A stretch of DNA of 64,000 nt, taken from Micromonospora rifamycinica. GTDB taxonomy: Bacteria; Actinomycetota; Actinomycetes; Mycobacteriales; Micromonosporaceae. The notes below the pieces were generated by a model. It did not search any database. It was not told the origin of the DNA and was given only the letters and a program-made list of their open reading frames with translations. The stretch spans positions 744,001 through 808,000 of the forward strand of contig NZ_LT607752.1 of assembly GCF_900090265.1 (NCBI RefSeq), in the 5' to 3' direction. Shown here piece after piece: positions 1 to 8,108 of this stretch. Position numbers and translations under genes: made by a program. How positions within the stretch are numbered: position 1 is the stretch's first letter; each line of letters opens with the position of its first letter.

Positions 1-868
1 TGGACAGCGCCGACTCCAGCTTCTCGTCGTCGCTGGTCGCCGACGCGGCGGCGGCCCGCAGGTCGGCGAAGCTCTGCAACAGGATGTCCAGCAGGGTGGG
101 CGGCACGTCCAGCTCGATGCGGTGCCGGCGCAGCAGCTCCTCGGTGCGGAACCGGACGATCTCCGCCTCGCTGCGCTTGTTGGTGACCACCGGGATCCGG
201 ACGAAGTTGAACCGGCGCTTCAACGCCGACGACAGGTCGTTGACGCCCCGGTCCCGGCTGTTCGCGGTGGCGATGATGGAGAAGCCGGGCTGGGCGAAGA
301 CGATGTTGTCGTCGTTCAGCTCGGGGATGGAGACGTACTTCTCCGACAGGATGGAGATCAGCGCGTCCTGCACGTCGCTGGTGGAGCGGGTCAGCTCCTC
401 GAAGCGGCCCACCACGCCCTGCTCCATCGCCGTCATGATCGGCGACGGGATCATCGACTCGCGGGACTGCCCCTTGGCGATGACCATCGAGACGTTCCAG
501 GAGTACTTGATGTGGTCCTCGGTGGTCCCGGCGGTGCCCTGCACCACCAGGGTCGAGTTGCGGCAGATCGCGGCGGACAGCAGCTCGGCCAGCCAGCTCT
601 TGCCGGTGCCGGGGTCGCCGATGAGCAGCAGGCCCCGGTCCGACGCCAGGGTCACGATGCTGCGTTCGACGAAACTGCGGTCGCCGAACCACTTCTGCGG
701 GATCTGCCGGTCCAGCCCGTCGGCCCGTTCCGAGCCGAGGACGAACAGCCGGACCATGCGCGGGCTCAACCGCCACGAGAACGGCTTCGGGCCGGTGTCG
801 ACCGACTCCAGGTAGTCGAGTTCGTCGGCGTACTTGACCTCGGCGGGGGCACGCAACATCTCGGACAT
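1..868 (-). CDS. MoxR-type AAA+ ATPase (3' end beyond window)
   Basis: This is a AAA+ ATPase of the MoxR type, a class that works with VWA-domain partners in remodelling protein complexes. The translation shows a Walker A motif GDPGTGKS about 90 residues in and an arginine-rich sensor region (IIATANSRDRGVNDLSSAL). The ATG at 868 follows AGGAG at a normal distance. It lies 14 bases downstream of the VWA gene (883-2400) on the same strand, so the two are very probably cotranscribed and work together. The C-terminus lies outside the window. The substrate cannot be told from the sequence. Confidence 0.85.
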   Translation of the reverse strand, partial: MSEMLRAPAEVKYADELDYLESVDTGPKPFSWRLSPRMVRLFVLGSERADGLDRQIPQKWFGDRSFVERSIVTLASDRGLLLIGDPGTGKSWLAELLSAAICRNSTLVVQGTAGTTEDHIKYSWNVSMVIAKGQSRESMIPSPIMTAMEQGVVGRFEELTRSTSDVQDALISILSEKYVSIPELNDDNIVFAQPGFSIIATANSRDRGVNDLSSALKRRFNFVRIPVVTNKRSEAEIVRFRTEELLRRHRIELDVPPTLLDILLQSFADLRAAAASATSDDEKLESALS

Positions 869-882
869 CAGGGGTGATTCTC

Positions 883-2400
883 CTAGGTGAGGAAGTTCTT
901 GAGCTCGAAGACGAGTTTGCGGATGTGACCGGAGAGCACCGGGGTGCCCAGGTCCTTGAGGCGCTGCCGGAACCAGGGGTTGACGCTCTGCTGGCCGGAG
1001 CTGCTGACCGAGCCGACCGGGATGAACCGCACCCCGGAGCGGTGCACCGCCTCGATGCCGTCGAACAGCGGCTGGGAGCGGTCGAACTCGTAGAAGTCCG
1101 AGATCCACACCATGACCGTGTTCCGCGGCTCGACGATCTTGGGGCGGGCCATCGCCATCGCCACCGGCCCGTCGTTGCCGCCGCCGAGCTTGGTGCGCAG
1201 CAGCACCTCGAACGGGTCGTGCACCCACGGGGTCAGGTCCAAAGCCCGGGTGTCGTACGCGATGAGGTGCACGTCGACCTTGGGCAGCCCGGCGAAGATC
1301 GAGGCCAGGATGGTGCAGTTGACCATCGAGTCGACCATCGACCCGGACTGGTCCACCACCACGATCAACCGGGACGGGGTGGTCTTGCGGGCGGTCTGCC
1401 GGTAATAGAGCCGGTCGACGTAGAGGCGCTCGTCCTCCGGGCTCCAGTTGGTGAGGTTCTGCCAGATGGTGCGGTCGAGGTCGAGGTTGCGGAACACCCG
1501 CTTCGGCGGCACCGACCGGTCGATCGTGCCGACCGTGGTCTGTTCGACCTGGGTCCGCAGCACCTCGGCGACCTCGTCGACGTACCGCCGGATCAGCGCC
1601 TTGGCGTTGGCCAGCGCCACCCCGGACAGGTTCGCCTTGTCCCGCAGCAGTTGCTCGATCAGCGACATGCTCGGGGTGAGCTGGGCGGCCAGCTTCGGGT
1701 CGGCCAGCACCTCCCGCAGGTGCATCCGGCGGACCAGGTCGCCCTCCAGACCGGCGAGGGTGCCGCCCAGCCCGGTGCCGCCCTGCCGCCGCAGTTCTCC
1801 CGGATCGCAGCCGAGCGCCTGCTCGAACCAGCCGGCGTCGGCCTGCCACCGGGCCAGCTGGCCGGCGCTGACCGGTCCCGACCCGGTGCCGAAGACGTTG
1901 AGCAGCAGCTTCGACACCAGCGCGGCCCGGCGCACTTCGGCCTCGCCGGGCCGGTGCGCCCCGCCGCCGTCGTCGTCGTCGGCCTGGCCGTCGTCCGCGT
2001 GGCCGTGGTCCGGGCCGCTACCCCCGGCGGGTTCGGCGTTCCCGGCCGGGTCGGTGCTCGCGGCCGGGTCGGTGCTCCCGGCCAGGTTGGTGCTCCCGGC
2101 CGGGTCGGGGGCGAGCAGGCCGCGGAGTTCGTCGGCGAGCGCCGGGAAGCGCTGCACGACGGTGTCCACCGACACGGTCGGGTCCAGCAGCGCGGCGGGC
2201 AGGCCGAGGTCATCGACCACGGCCACGCTCGCCGCCTCCAGCGTGGGCTGCTCGTCGGGGTCGAACAGCCGCCCCAGCAGTCGCCAGTAGAGCACCTGCC
2301 GGCGGTTGGCGGCAGCGAGGTCGCCCGGGGTCACCGGGTCGTCCGCCGGTGCGGAGGCCCCTGCGGGCAGGGCACCGGTCGTCGGGGTCGGATCGCTCAT
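883..2400 (-). CDS. VWA domain-containing protein
   Basis: A 505-residue protein with a C-terminal von Willebrand A domain. The MIDAS signature is intact (VVVDQSGSM, the DxSxS metal site). The N-terminal half is helical and carries a hydrophilic linker of short Ala-Gly-Ser-Thr-Asp-Pro repeats followed by an Asp/His-rich run. Such proteins pair with MoxR ATPases as metal-dependent adaptors. The ATG at 2400 overlaps the stop of the preceding gene by four bases (ATGA), so translation is coupled. The frame stays open upstream to 4263, but that extension is antisense-like shadow of two real genes and is excluded. Confidence 0.85.
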   Translation of the reverse strand: MSDPTPTTGALPAGASAPADDPVTPGDLAAANRRQVLYWRLLGRLFDPDEQPTLEAASVAVVDDLGLPAALLDPTVSVDTVVQRFPALADELRGLLAPDPAGSTNLAGSTDPAASTDPAGNAEPAGGSGPDHGHADDGQADDDDGGGAHRPGEAEVRRAALVSKLLLNVFGTGSGPVSAGQLARWQADAGWFEQALGCDPGELRRQGGTGLGGTLAGLEGDLVRRMHLREVLADPKLAAQLTPSMSLIEQLLRDKANLSGVALANAKALIRRYVDEVAEVLRTQVEQTTVGTIDRSVPPKRVFRNLDLDRTIWQNLTNWSPEDERLYVDRLYYRQTARKTTPSRLIVVVDQSGSMVDSMVNCTILASIFAGLPKVDVHLIAYDTRALDLTPWVHDPFEVLLRTKLGGGNDGPVAMAMARPKIVEPRNTVMVWISDFYEFDRSQPLFDGIEAVHRSGVRFIPVGSVSSSGQQSVNPWFRQRLKDLGTPVLSGHIRKLVFELKNFLT

Positions 2401-3794
2401 CGGCGTAGCAACCGTCCCGCGCGCTCGCGCAGCACGGCCACGGCGTCGCCCGCCCTGGCCTCGGCCTTCGCCACCTTCGGGTCGGTGACCCCGTCGGCCC
2501 AGTCGCCGTTGTGCGCCTCCACCGGCCGGCGTTTGACGGTGGCCCGCACCGCCAGCGGCTGCACCCACCACTGCCCGTCGTCCCAGCGCAGCAGGCCCAG
2601 GCAGGCCGACGAGGCGGCGACCAGCGCAGGGGTGAGCGGACCCGCCGTGGGCAACCGGTCGACGGCGACCGCGAGGCGGTGCCCGTCGAGGTCGAGGGTC
2701 AGCCCGTCGTCGTGCACGGTGTAGCCCTCCAGCAGGACCGGCTCGGCGATCGCCGCCGGGTGCCGGTCCAGCGGTGGGGTCGCCGTCGCCGCCGCCGCGC
2801 CGAGCAGCACCCGGGCGGTGGCGAACGGGTCGGCGGGCTCGCCCGCCTGCGCCCGCCCGTCGACCCAGAGCAGGTCGCCGCCGTGGGCCGGCAGGTCGGT
2901 GACGGTCAGCGCCCGCCGCTGGGCGATCGCGGTGAGCAGCACGGGGTACGCCGACAGCAGCCGCCACACCGCCGGCCCGCCGATGGTGGCGACCTTGGCC
3001 GCGCCCACCGTCACCCGGACCAGCCGGGGCGTCCCGGCGTCGGTCGGTTCGAGGATCGCGTGCAGTTGCACCTGGACGGCGGTCTCGTGTTCGTGGACGT
3101 CCACCCCGAGCGGCAGCAGCCGCCCGGTGACCCGCTCCGGGTCGACGGCGGTGGCCCCGGTCGGCCCGTCCTGGGCCAGCAGCACGCCCCGGGACCACAG
3201 GTCCGCCCAGCGCCGTACCGGCACCCGGGGCATGGTGGCCACCGGCAACCCGGCCCGCAGCTCGGCGGCGAGCCCGTCGAGCAGCACCGCCAGCCGCCGG
3301 GAACCCGGCTCGGCCAGCGCGGTCTCGACCGGCGTGCCGACCGCGGAGAGCAACTCGTGGTCGACACCCTGCCACCCGGCGAGGGCCGTCTCGTGCAGCC
3401 AGGACCGGGCGGCGGCGCGGGCGGGGGAGGCGTCGGCCGGCTCGTCGGTCGGCGACGTCCACGCCGCCCGGTCCCGCCCGAGGGCGGTGTCGAGCCGGTC
3501 GAGCAGGGCGTCGTGGGCCGCGCCGAGCAGCGCGACCCGTGCCCCGGCCAACCCGGCCAGTTGCTCCTGGCCGACCGAACCGGCGGTCACCTTGCCCACC
3601 GCCTCGGCCACCCGGTCGCCCAGCGGGGTGCCCGCCACCGCGTCGGCCAGGCCCGTCAACGCGGCCGTGTCCGCCTCGGCGACCCGGGCGAAGCCCCGCA
3701 GCAGCGCCTCGTCGAATCCGGCGACCACGTCGTCGGCGTCGGCCAGCCCGGTGGGGACGCCGCCGCGCAGCTGCGCCAGCTGCGTGCCCAGCAT
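2397..3794 (-). CDS. Hypothetical protein in the MoxR/VWA operon
   Basis: A 465-residue protein that I do not recognise as a defined family. It is rich in Ala, Leu, Asp and Arg, has no signal peptide or obvious membrane span, and looks soluble. Its start is coupled to the stop of the SWIM gene (TGATG at 3792-3796) and its own stop overlaps the VWA start. It is therefore fixed inside a four-gene operon with SWIM, VWA and MoxR proteins and probably belongs to the same complex. No catalytic motif is apparent. Confidence 0.75.
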   Translation of the reverse strand: MLGTQLAQLRGGVPTGLADADDVVAGFDEALLRGFARVAEADTAALTGLADAVAGTPLGDRVAEAVGKVTAGSVGQEQLAGLAGARVALLGAAHDALLDRLDTALGRDRAAWTSPTDEPADASPARAAARSWLHETALAGWQGVDHELLSAVGTPVETALAEPGSRRLAVLLDGLAAELRAGLPVATMPRVPVRRWADLWSRGVLLAQDGPTGATAVDPERVTGRLLPLGVDVHEHETAVQVQLHAILEPTDAGTPRLVRVTVGAAKVATIGGPAVWRLLSAYPVLLTAIAQRRALTVTDLPAHGGDLLWVDGRAQAGEPADPFATARVLLGAAAATATPPLDRHPAAIAEPVLLEGYTVHDDGLTLDLDGHRLAVAVDRLPTAGPLTPALVAASSACLGLLRWDDGQWWVQPLAVRATVKRRPVEAHNGDWADGVTDPKVAKAEARAGDAVAVLRERAGRLLRR

Positions 3795-4300
3795 CAGCGA
3801 CCCGCCCCGGTCGACGGGAACCAGTGCAGCTCGGGCAGCGCCGTGGTGCTGGTCGGGAGTTCGAGGTAGGCCAGGTGGCGCAGGAACCGGCTGAACACCA
3901 CCGCGGCCGGGGTCGGCTCGTGCCGGGCGTCCAGCCGGGCCAGCAGCTCGACGCCGGTCTGCGTCCCCTCGCCGGCGTCGACCCGCAGGTAGCGGGCGAC
4001 CCGGTCGACGCCGTACTGGAGCACGGCCTCGTCGGCGAGGGCCTCCAGGTGCTTGCAGGGTGCGCCCCGCAGCCCGCCGCAGGGCCGGTTGTTGTTGGTG
4101 CTGCAGTGGTAGGCGTGGGTGCCGGCGGCCACCGACGAGACGTAGACCCGTTCGATGTCGGAGCCGCTGGACACCACCCCCTGCAAGCGTCCGTCGGCCA
4201 GCTCGACGAAGGGCACCTTGGCCAGCTTGCGGGGTCGGGCGGGCGGGACCACCGCCAGCACACTCCGCCGCCGCCAGGCGGTCCCGTCAGGGTCCGTCAC
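3794..4300 (-). CDS. SWIM zinc-finger protein
   Basis: A 168-residue protein with a Cys/His cluster typical of a SWIM finger: a Cys before Ser-Thr-Asn-Asn-Asn, then CGG and finally CKH. SWIM fingers bind DNA or proteins. I chose the GTG at 4300, which follows GGGAGG by seven bases; the frame stays open to an ATG at 4399 without a good ribosome site. First gene of the coupled set SWIM, unknown, VWA, MoxR. Related actinobacterial clusters link SWIM proteins with MoxR/VWA pairs, but the pathway is not established here. Confidence 0.75.
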   Translation of the reverse strand: MTDPDGTAWRRRSVLAVVPPARPRKLAKVPFVELADGRLQGVVSSGSDIERVYVSSVAAGTHAYHCSTNNNRPCGGLRGAPCKHLEALADEAVLQYGVDRVARYLRVDAGEGTQTGVELLARLDARHEPTPAAVVFSRFLRHLAYLELPTSTTALPELHWFPSTGAGR

Positions 4301-4691
4301 CACACGTCCTCCCACCCGCCGTGACACCGGCGTCGACCAGCGTTGATGGCACGCACCGACCGTGGCCGGCGTCGCCGTGACCACAAGATCATGGCCCACG
4401 GGTACGACACTCCGTCACCCCATGCCCCGGTGGTCGACACGGGAACTTCCCGGATGAATCGCGGCACCGACGTACATGACTCTGACGTGAGCTGGATCGA
4501 GGTTCAGTCCCTTCGCGAGGCCGTCTCGCCAAGGACGCTCATGCGTGCCGGGGACGGCCGCATCACCGCAGGTGCCGCCGTCGTGCTGAGCGACATTCCG
4601 ACCGTGCCGCCGCCGGCAGCCGCCGCAGAGCCGGTCCAGAGCCGCGCATCGAGCCCGCATCCGGGCTCTGGTGGCGATCCGGCGCTGTCGA
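4301..4691. other. Intergenic stretch without a supported gene
   Basis: Open frames exist on both strands, but none has a ribosome site together with protein-like composition. This stretch marks the passage from the GC-rich core operon into the accessory island and probably holds the promoter of the SWIM-MoxR operon. No repeat or hairpin stands out. Confidence 0.4.
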
Positions 4692-5192
4692 TCACTTTTT
4701 GTAGCGAGGTGACCCCTCGAACGACGTCTCGTATTTTTCGTTGCCGTACACCGACTCGTACCGCACGTGGATCCTGATTCTTTCGGTAATCGTATCCCAT
4801 AGCTCGGCGTCTCTCACCAGATCGTATTCGTCCACCCCGAATATGACTATTTCCTGGCCGACCGGGATGGGCCTTTCTTGGCGGAGAGCCGTGAAATTCG
4901 GCCACCTCGCGAAGGTGTCACGCAGTGGGTCTACGACGGGTTTCTCCCACGGTCCGACCTCGTTGCCGTCGAGGTAGAAGATGGCTGACCTGATGATCGC
5001 CGGTCCCAGGCCGCTGTTGCGAATTCTGATTCCTGCCGGTCCGTCGGTGCTGCGAAAGCAGTCGAAGCTGAGCAACGGGCGGACTGAATGGTGGTTGTGT
5101 TTACGGTTCGCCCTCGTCTCCGCGATCGAAACGAAGAGCGAGGCGACAGCGATCGCAGTTGCCGAAATGGCGGTAACTGAGTTTGCGTCCAC
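4692..5192 (-). CDS. Small membrane-anchored hypothetical protein
   Basis: A 166-residue protein starting at a GTG. Residues about 5-25 form one hydrophobic segment (AISATAIAVASLFVSIAE), followed by a positively charged stretch and a beta-rich soluble domain. This is a common layout for small actinobacterial proteins tethered to the inner membrane. Base composition is clearly lower in GC than the flanking core genes, with many AT-rich third positions, which suggests acquisition by transfer. The function is unknown. Confidence 0.65.
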   Translation of the reverse strand: MDANSVTAISATAIAVASLFVSIAETRANRKHNHHSVRPLLSFDCFRSTDGPAGIRIRNSGLGPAIIRSAIFYLDGNEVGPWEKPVVDPLRDTFARWPNFTALRQERPIPVGQEIVIFGVDEYDLVRDAELWDTITERIRIHVRYESVYGNEKYETSFEGSPRYKK

Positions 5193-5347
5193 TGCCTCAA
5201 TTTACCCCGGCCAGGCAAGCGAAAGTGCTCCACAGGCTTCCTGCCGCGGCACGGGTGGGCCGACAAGCGGTCGACACCGGTGTATACGTGGCACGGATGG
5301 ACGTGACGTCGTGTGCGCCCGGCGACATCCTGCGTGCGGTGCCGGTG

Positions 5348-6079
5348 TCACAGCGCCCCCGACATCGGCCAGTTGCTCCAGTGGGTGTTTCCCGGGCGGG
5401 TAGGCCGGTAGCGGGCCGGATCGGCGCTCGCCAACACCGCGCCGATCTGCTGGTACGCCTCGATGTCGCTGGGGCAGACCTCGAACGGCACCCGCTCCTG
5501 CGGTGGTGCGTGCCGGGTGAGCACTCCGTGCAGATGCCGTCGCCGTTCCCGCTCGGGATCGGGCGGCCTGACCCGTAGTGGGGTGTGGTTCCAGTCGTCC
5601 AGGCGCAGCACCTGGGGCAGGTCCGCCGGGACGAGGTGGCGGACCTCGATGTCCTCGGCTAGTAGCAGATCGCGGTACCGGGGAGCGAGCAGCCTGAACA
5701 GGTCCTCCGGAGGGGTTGTCGCGGCGGCGACCACCGGCACGACCCGTCCTCGGACGACCAGCGGCACCCGTCGGTACCGGGACGCCACCGGACCACCCTC
5801 GAACAGCGCCGCGAAGTTGTCGATGCGATGGGCGCACTGTGTGGCCCAGGTTTCGTCCGTGTCGGTGAGACAGTTGCCGAGCGCGTGCAGGAGGTCCACG
5901 ACGTTGCCGGCGCGTGGGTTGTAACCGACGGTGTCCACGACCAGCGCCCAGCGTTCGGTGTCACTGAAGGCATGCAGCCGCGCCGCGATCAGATAGCTGT
6001 GGGGATGCTCCGGCTGGGGGAAAAGCCCCCGCTCTGCGGCGCGGTCGAAGACGTCGAGGACGTCCTGCACCCGCATCAT
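5348..6079 (-). CDS. Hypothetical protein
   Basis: A 243-residue soluble protein that begins with tandem Met codons (6079 and 6076). The N-terminal third has a helical start (VLDVFDRAAERGLFP) and an aromatic motif (RWALVVDTVGYNPRAG). Such proteins occur scattered in actinobacterial accessory regions and some resemble immunity-type proteins; that link is weak. No catalytic signature, signal peptide or membrane span is seen. It stands alone between the small membrane protein and the GntR regulator. Confidence 0.65.
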   Translation of the reverse strand: MMRVQDVLDVFDRAAERGLFPQPEHPHSYLIAARLHAFSDTERWALVVDTVGYNPRAGNVVDLLHALGNCLTDTDETWATQCAHRIDNFAALFEGGPVASRYRRVPLVVRGRVVPVVAAATTPPEDLFRLLAPRYRDLLLAEDIEVRHLVPADLPQVLRLDDWNHTPLRVRPPDPERERRRHLHGVLTRHAPPQERVPFEVCPSDIEAYQQIGAVLASADPARYRPTRPGNTHWSNWPMSGAL

Positions 6080-6185
6080 CCACCGACGGTGGGGAGCTGC
6101 AGTGTCACTCCGAACTACTCTCCTCGTCTCAGGTCATCCGGGATGGACTCCGGAGCGGCTGGGTGTGGGGCAGGTCGACGTTGAC

Positions 6186-6407
6186 CTAGCGGTCGGCGAC
6201 GAAGACTCCGACGCCCTGTCGGCCCTCCAGGACACCGGCCTCGATCAGGACTTCGATGGCCTTCCTGACTGTCACGCCCGACGTGTCGTACTCGTCGGCA
6301 AGCTCTCTGGTCGTCGGCAGCTTGTCGCCCGGCTTGAGGAGGCCAGTGGTGATCTTGGCCTGGATCTCCCGCCTGATCCGTCGCCACAGCGGCTCGTAGG
6401 GCGCCAT
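6186..6407 (-). CDS. GntR-family transcriptional regulator (winged helix only)
   Basis: A 73-residue protein made of almost only the GntR winged-helix domain. Visible are PLWRRIRREIQAKITTG, then LKPGDKLPTTRELADEYD, then GVTVRKAIEVLIEAGVLEG, with the C-terminal GVGVFV wing. No effector-binding domain follows, as in short YtrA-like regulators. It is divergent from the XRE gene at 6795, and the gap contains a perfect inverted repeat (6457-6493) that is a likely operator. It probably represses itself and the divergent genes. Confidence 0.85.
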   Translation of the reverse strand: MAPYEPLWRRIRREIQAKITTGLLKPGDKLPTTRELADEYDTSGVTVRKAIEVLIEAGVLEGRQGVGVFVADR

Positions 6408-6456
6408 GGGCGGAGTTCATCACAGCCAGGGTTCGATCTCGCAACCAATGCCATCG

Positions 6457-6493
6457 TTACAACTAATAGCGTGTTTGACGTGTTTAGTTGTAA
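6457..6493. promoter_or_regulatory. Inverted repeat, probable GntR operator
   Basis: TTACAACTAA at 6457-6466 and its exact reverse complement TTAGTTGTAA at 6484-6493 are separated by 17 bases. It lies in an unusually AT-rich gap between the divergent GntR gene and the 6533/6795 genes. Position and symmetry suit a dimeric regulator. Which regulator binds is inference. Confidence 0.55.
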
Positions 6494-6532
6494 AGTGGTG
6501 CCCGGCGGCACGGTAAGGCGAAGGGAGTGACC

Positions 6533-6802
6533 ATGGGACGGTGGTGGAAGTGGTTCGTGCGGGTGGGGCGGGTAGCCGCTGACCTGGTGGGGAAGGTCCT
6601 GCCGGAGGGGTGTGGGGCGGGGCGTTCGCTGCTGTCGGGTCGGCTGGTGGGCGTACCCGATGGGCCTGCGGCCCCGCGGTGTGGCGGTGCGGTGGGGGTG
6701 GCGCGGAACCAGCGGGCGGGCAGTTACGCGCTGCTGCCGTCAGGCGGGGGCTGTCGGCGGCGGGGGAGCGGGGTGGGCGAGGGGCGGCGGGCCGATGGTT
6801 GA
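6533..6802 (+). CDS. Small hypothetical protein upstream of XRE regulator
   Basis: A possible 89-residue protein starting at the ATG at 6533, which follows AAGGGAG by five bases. The N-terminus (MGRWWKWFVRVGRVAADLV) looks amphipathic and basic; the rest is Gly/Arg-rich and less protein-like. Its end overlaps the start of the XRE gene by eight bases, which suggests coupled translation. It may be a leader ORF rather than a functional protein. Confidence 0.4.
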   Translation: MGRWWKWFVRVGRVAADLVGKVLPEGCGAGRSLLSGRLVGVPDGPAAPRCGGAVGVARNQRAGSYALLPSGGGCRRRGSGVGEGRRADG

Positions 6803-7676
6803 CGACGGGTCGTCGGTGCCGCGTCGGCACCTCGGGCGGGTGCTGGAGACGTTGCGGGTCGAGGCGGGGATGACGGTGGACGGCGCGGCGGAGACATTGG
6901 GTTTCAGCCGGCGCAAGCTGTGGCAGATCGAGGCGGGCCGGTCTGCGGTGAGCCGCACTGACGTGCGGGACATGTGCGAGCGTTACGCTGCCCGGCCCGA
7001 GCTGGCCGACACGCTGGTCACCCTCGCCGGGCAGACGCGGGCGAAGGGCTGGTGGCATGCGTACGGCGATCCGCTGCCCCGCTGGTGCGAGCCGTACGTC
7101 AGCCTGGCCGCCGAGGCCCACCGGCTCCGCGAGTACGCCGACGGGATGATCCCCGTGCTGCTACAGACCCGGGAGTACGCGACGGCCGTCTGCCGGCAAC
7201 GGGCCGACCTCACCGAGGCGGACCGGGACCGCCTGATCGAGGTACGGCTGCGGCGGCAGCGCGTGCTGCGGAGGCTGCCGGCGGTACCCCGGTTGGAGGT
7301 GGTGCTGGCCGAGGCGGTGCTGCTGCGGGCCGTCGGGGATCCGGGGGTGATGGTGGCGCAGTCGCGGCACCTGGTGGAGGCGAGTCACCTACCACAGGTG
7401 TCGCTGCGGGTGGTGCCACTCGCCGTGGGGAGCTACCGGGCCGCCCTGGCCGATTCGTTCATGCTGCTCGACTTTCCGCCGGTGAACCGGGTGGAGCCCG
7501 ACCCGCCGGTGGTCTACCGCGAGTTCTTGACCGGGGTGCTCTATCTCGACCGGGAGTCGGAGGTGGCCGAGTACGAGCAGGCGTGGGCGGGTCTGGACGC
7601 GGTGGCCCTGGACCCCGACGAGTCCCGCCGGCTGATCGAGACGATCAGCGCCGAGGTCCACCAACCGGATGTCTGA
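6795..7676 (+). CDS. XRE-family regulator with DUF5753-type domain
   Basis: A 293-residue regulator. Residues about 10-65 form an XRE helix-turn-helix (LGRVLETLRVEAGMTVDGAA, then KLWQIEAGRSAVSRTDV). The remainder matches the DUF5753 type found in actinobacterial XRE proteins (KGWWHAYGDPLPRW, VLLQTREYATAV, LRVVPLAVGSYRA). The ATG at 6795 is preferred because the longer frame lacks XRE features. In many actinomycetes such genes are followed by a DUF397 gene; here instead comes a tiny unrelated ORF at 7764. It is likely controlled by the GntR operator at 6457-6493. Confidence 0.85.
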   Translation: MVDDGSSVPRRHLGRVLETLRVEAGMTVDGAAETLGFSRRKLWQIEAGRSAVSRTDVRDMCERYAARPELADTLVTLAGQTRAKGWWHAYGDPLPRWCEPYVSLAAEAHRLREYADGMIPVLLQTREYATAVCRQRADLTEADRDRLIEVRLRRQRVLRRLPAVPRLEVVLAEAVLLRAVGDPGVMVAQSRHLVEASHLPQVSLRVVPLAVGSYRAALADSFMLLDFPPVNRVEPDPPVVYREFLTGVLYLDRESEVAEYEQAWAGLDAVALDPDESRRLIETISAEVHQPDV

Positions 7677-7763
7677 CCACCCACAGGCTTCCTGTTTTCG
7701 CTGATCAGAGCAGATGCCGCTCTCAATGGCACCCGTCGGGCGACGCCTACCACGAGGAGTGCC

Positions 7764-7913
7764 ATGCCTGCCGACAGCCTCCCGTCTTCGAATCAGGTGG
7801 ACAGCTACCAACGAAACGTCCTCGATGTCGCGAAGGCGCGGTCCGATCCGTCGATGGACCGGAATGCAAAGTTGAGGCATTTCACCTTTTTCAGGGCGAG
7901 CGGCCGTCGCTGA
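7764..7913 (+). CDS. Possible 49-residue protein
   Basis: A short ORF with ATG at 7764 preceded by GAGGAG four bases upstream and ended by TGA at 7911-7913. The product is hydrophilic (starts MPADSLPSSNQ, ends FFRASGRR). It sits just downstream of the XRE gene, where a small partner gene is often found, but it does not show DUF397 features. The good ribosome site is the main support. Confidence 0.4.
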   Translation: MPADSLPSSNQVDSYQRNVLDVAKARSDPSMDRNAKLRHFTFFRASGRR

Positions 7914-8108
7914 CCCAGACAGCACATCAACGGTCGTGAAGTCGACATCCGACGGTCGAGTACATGGCCACGGCGACCGGACTGTCCCTAGTAGAATCTC
8001 GGCCGTCACGCTCGATGTCGTGAGCTGGGCGATCTTAAGGTTGGTGAGTGCATGAGCCGACTTTCAAGATCGATGAGGCTATCGAGGCGATGCGATTAGG
8101 GGAGCGCG

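Noticed and set aside
2020..2110. Repeated GCTCCCGGCCGGGTCGGT-like units as a regulatory repeat
   Set aside because: They lie in the coding region for the Ala-Gly-Ser-Thr-Asp-Pro linker of the VWA protein and are explained by a disordered repeat in the protein.
883..4263. A single 1126-residue minus-strand open frame
   Set aside because: Only the last 505 residues (from 2400) are protein-like. The upstream part overlaps two real genes in another frame, and the ATGA/TGATG overlaps fix separate starts.
4343..4777. Plus-strand ORF of 144 codons at the start of the island
   Set aside because: Low-complexity product, no ribosome site, and it overlaps the end of the membrane-protein gene.
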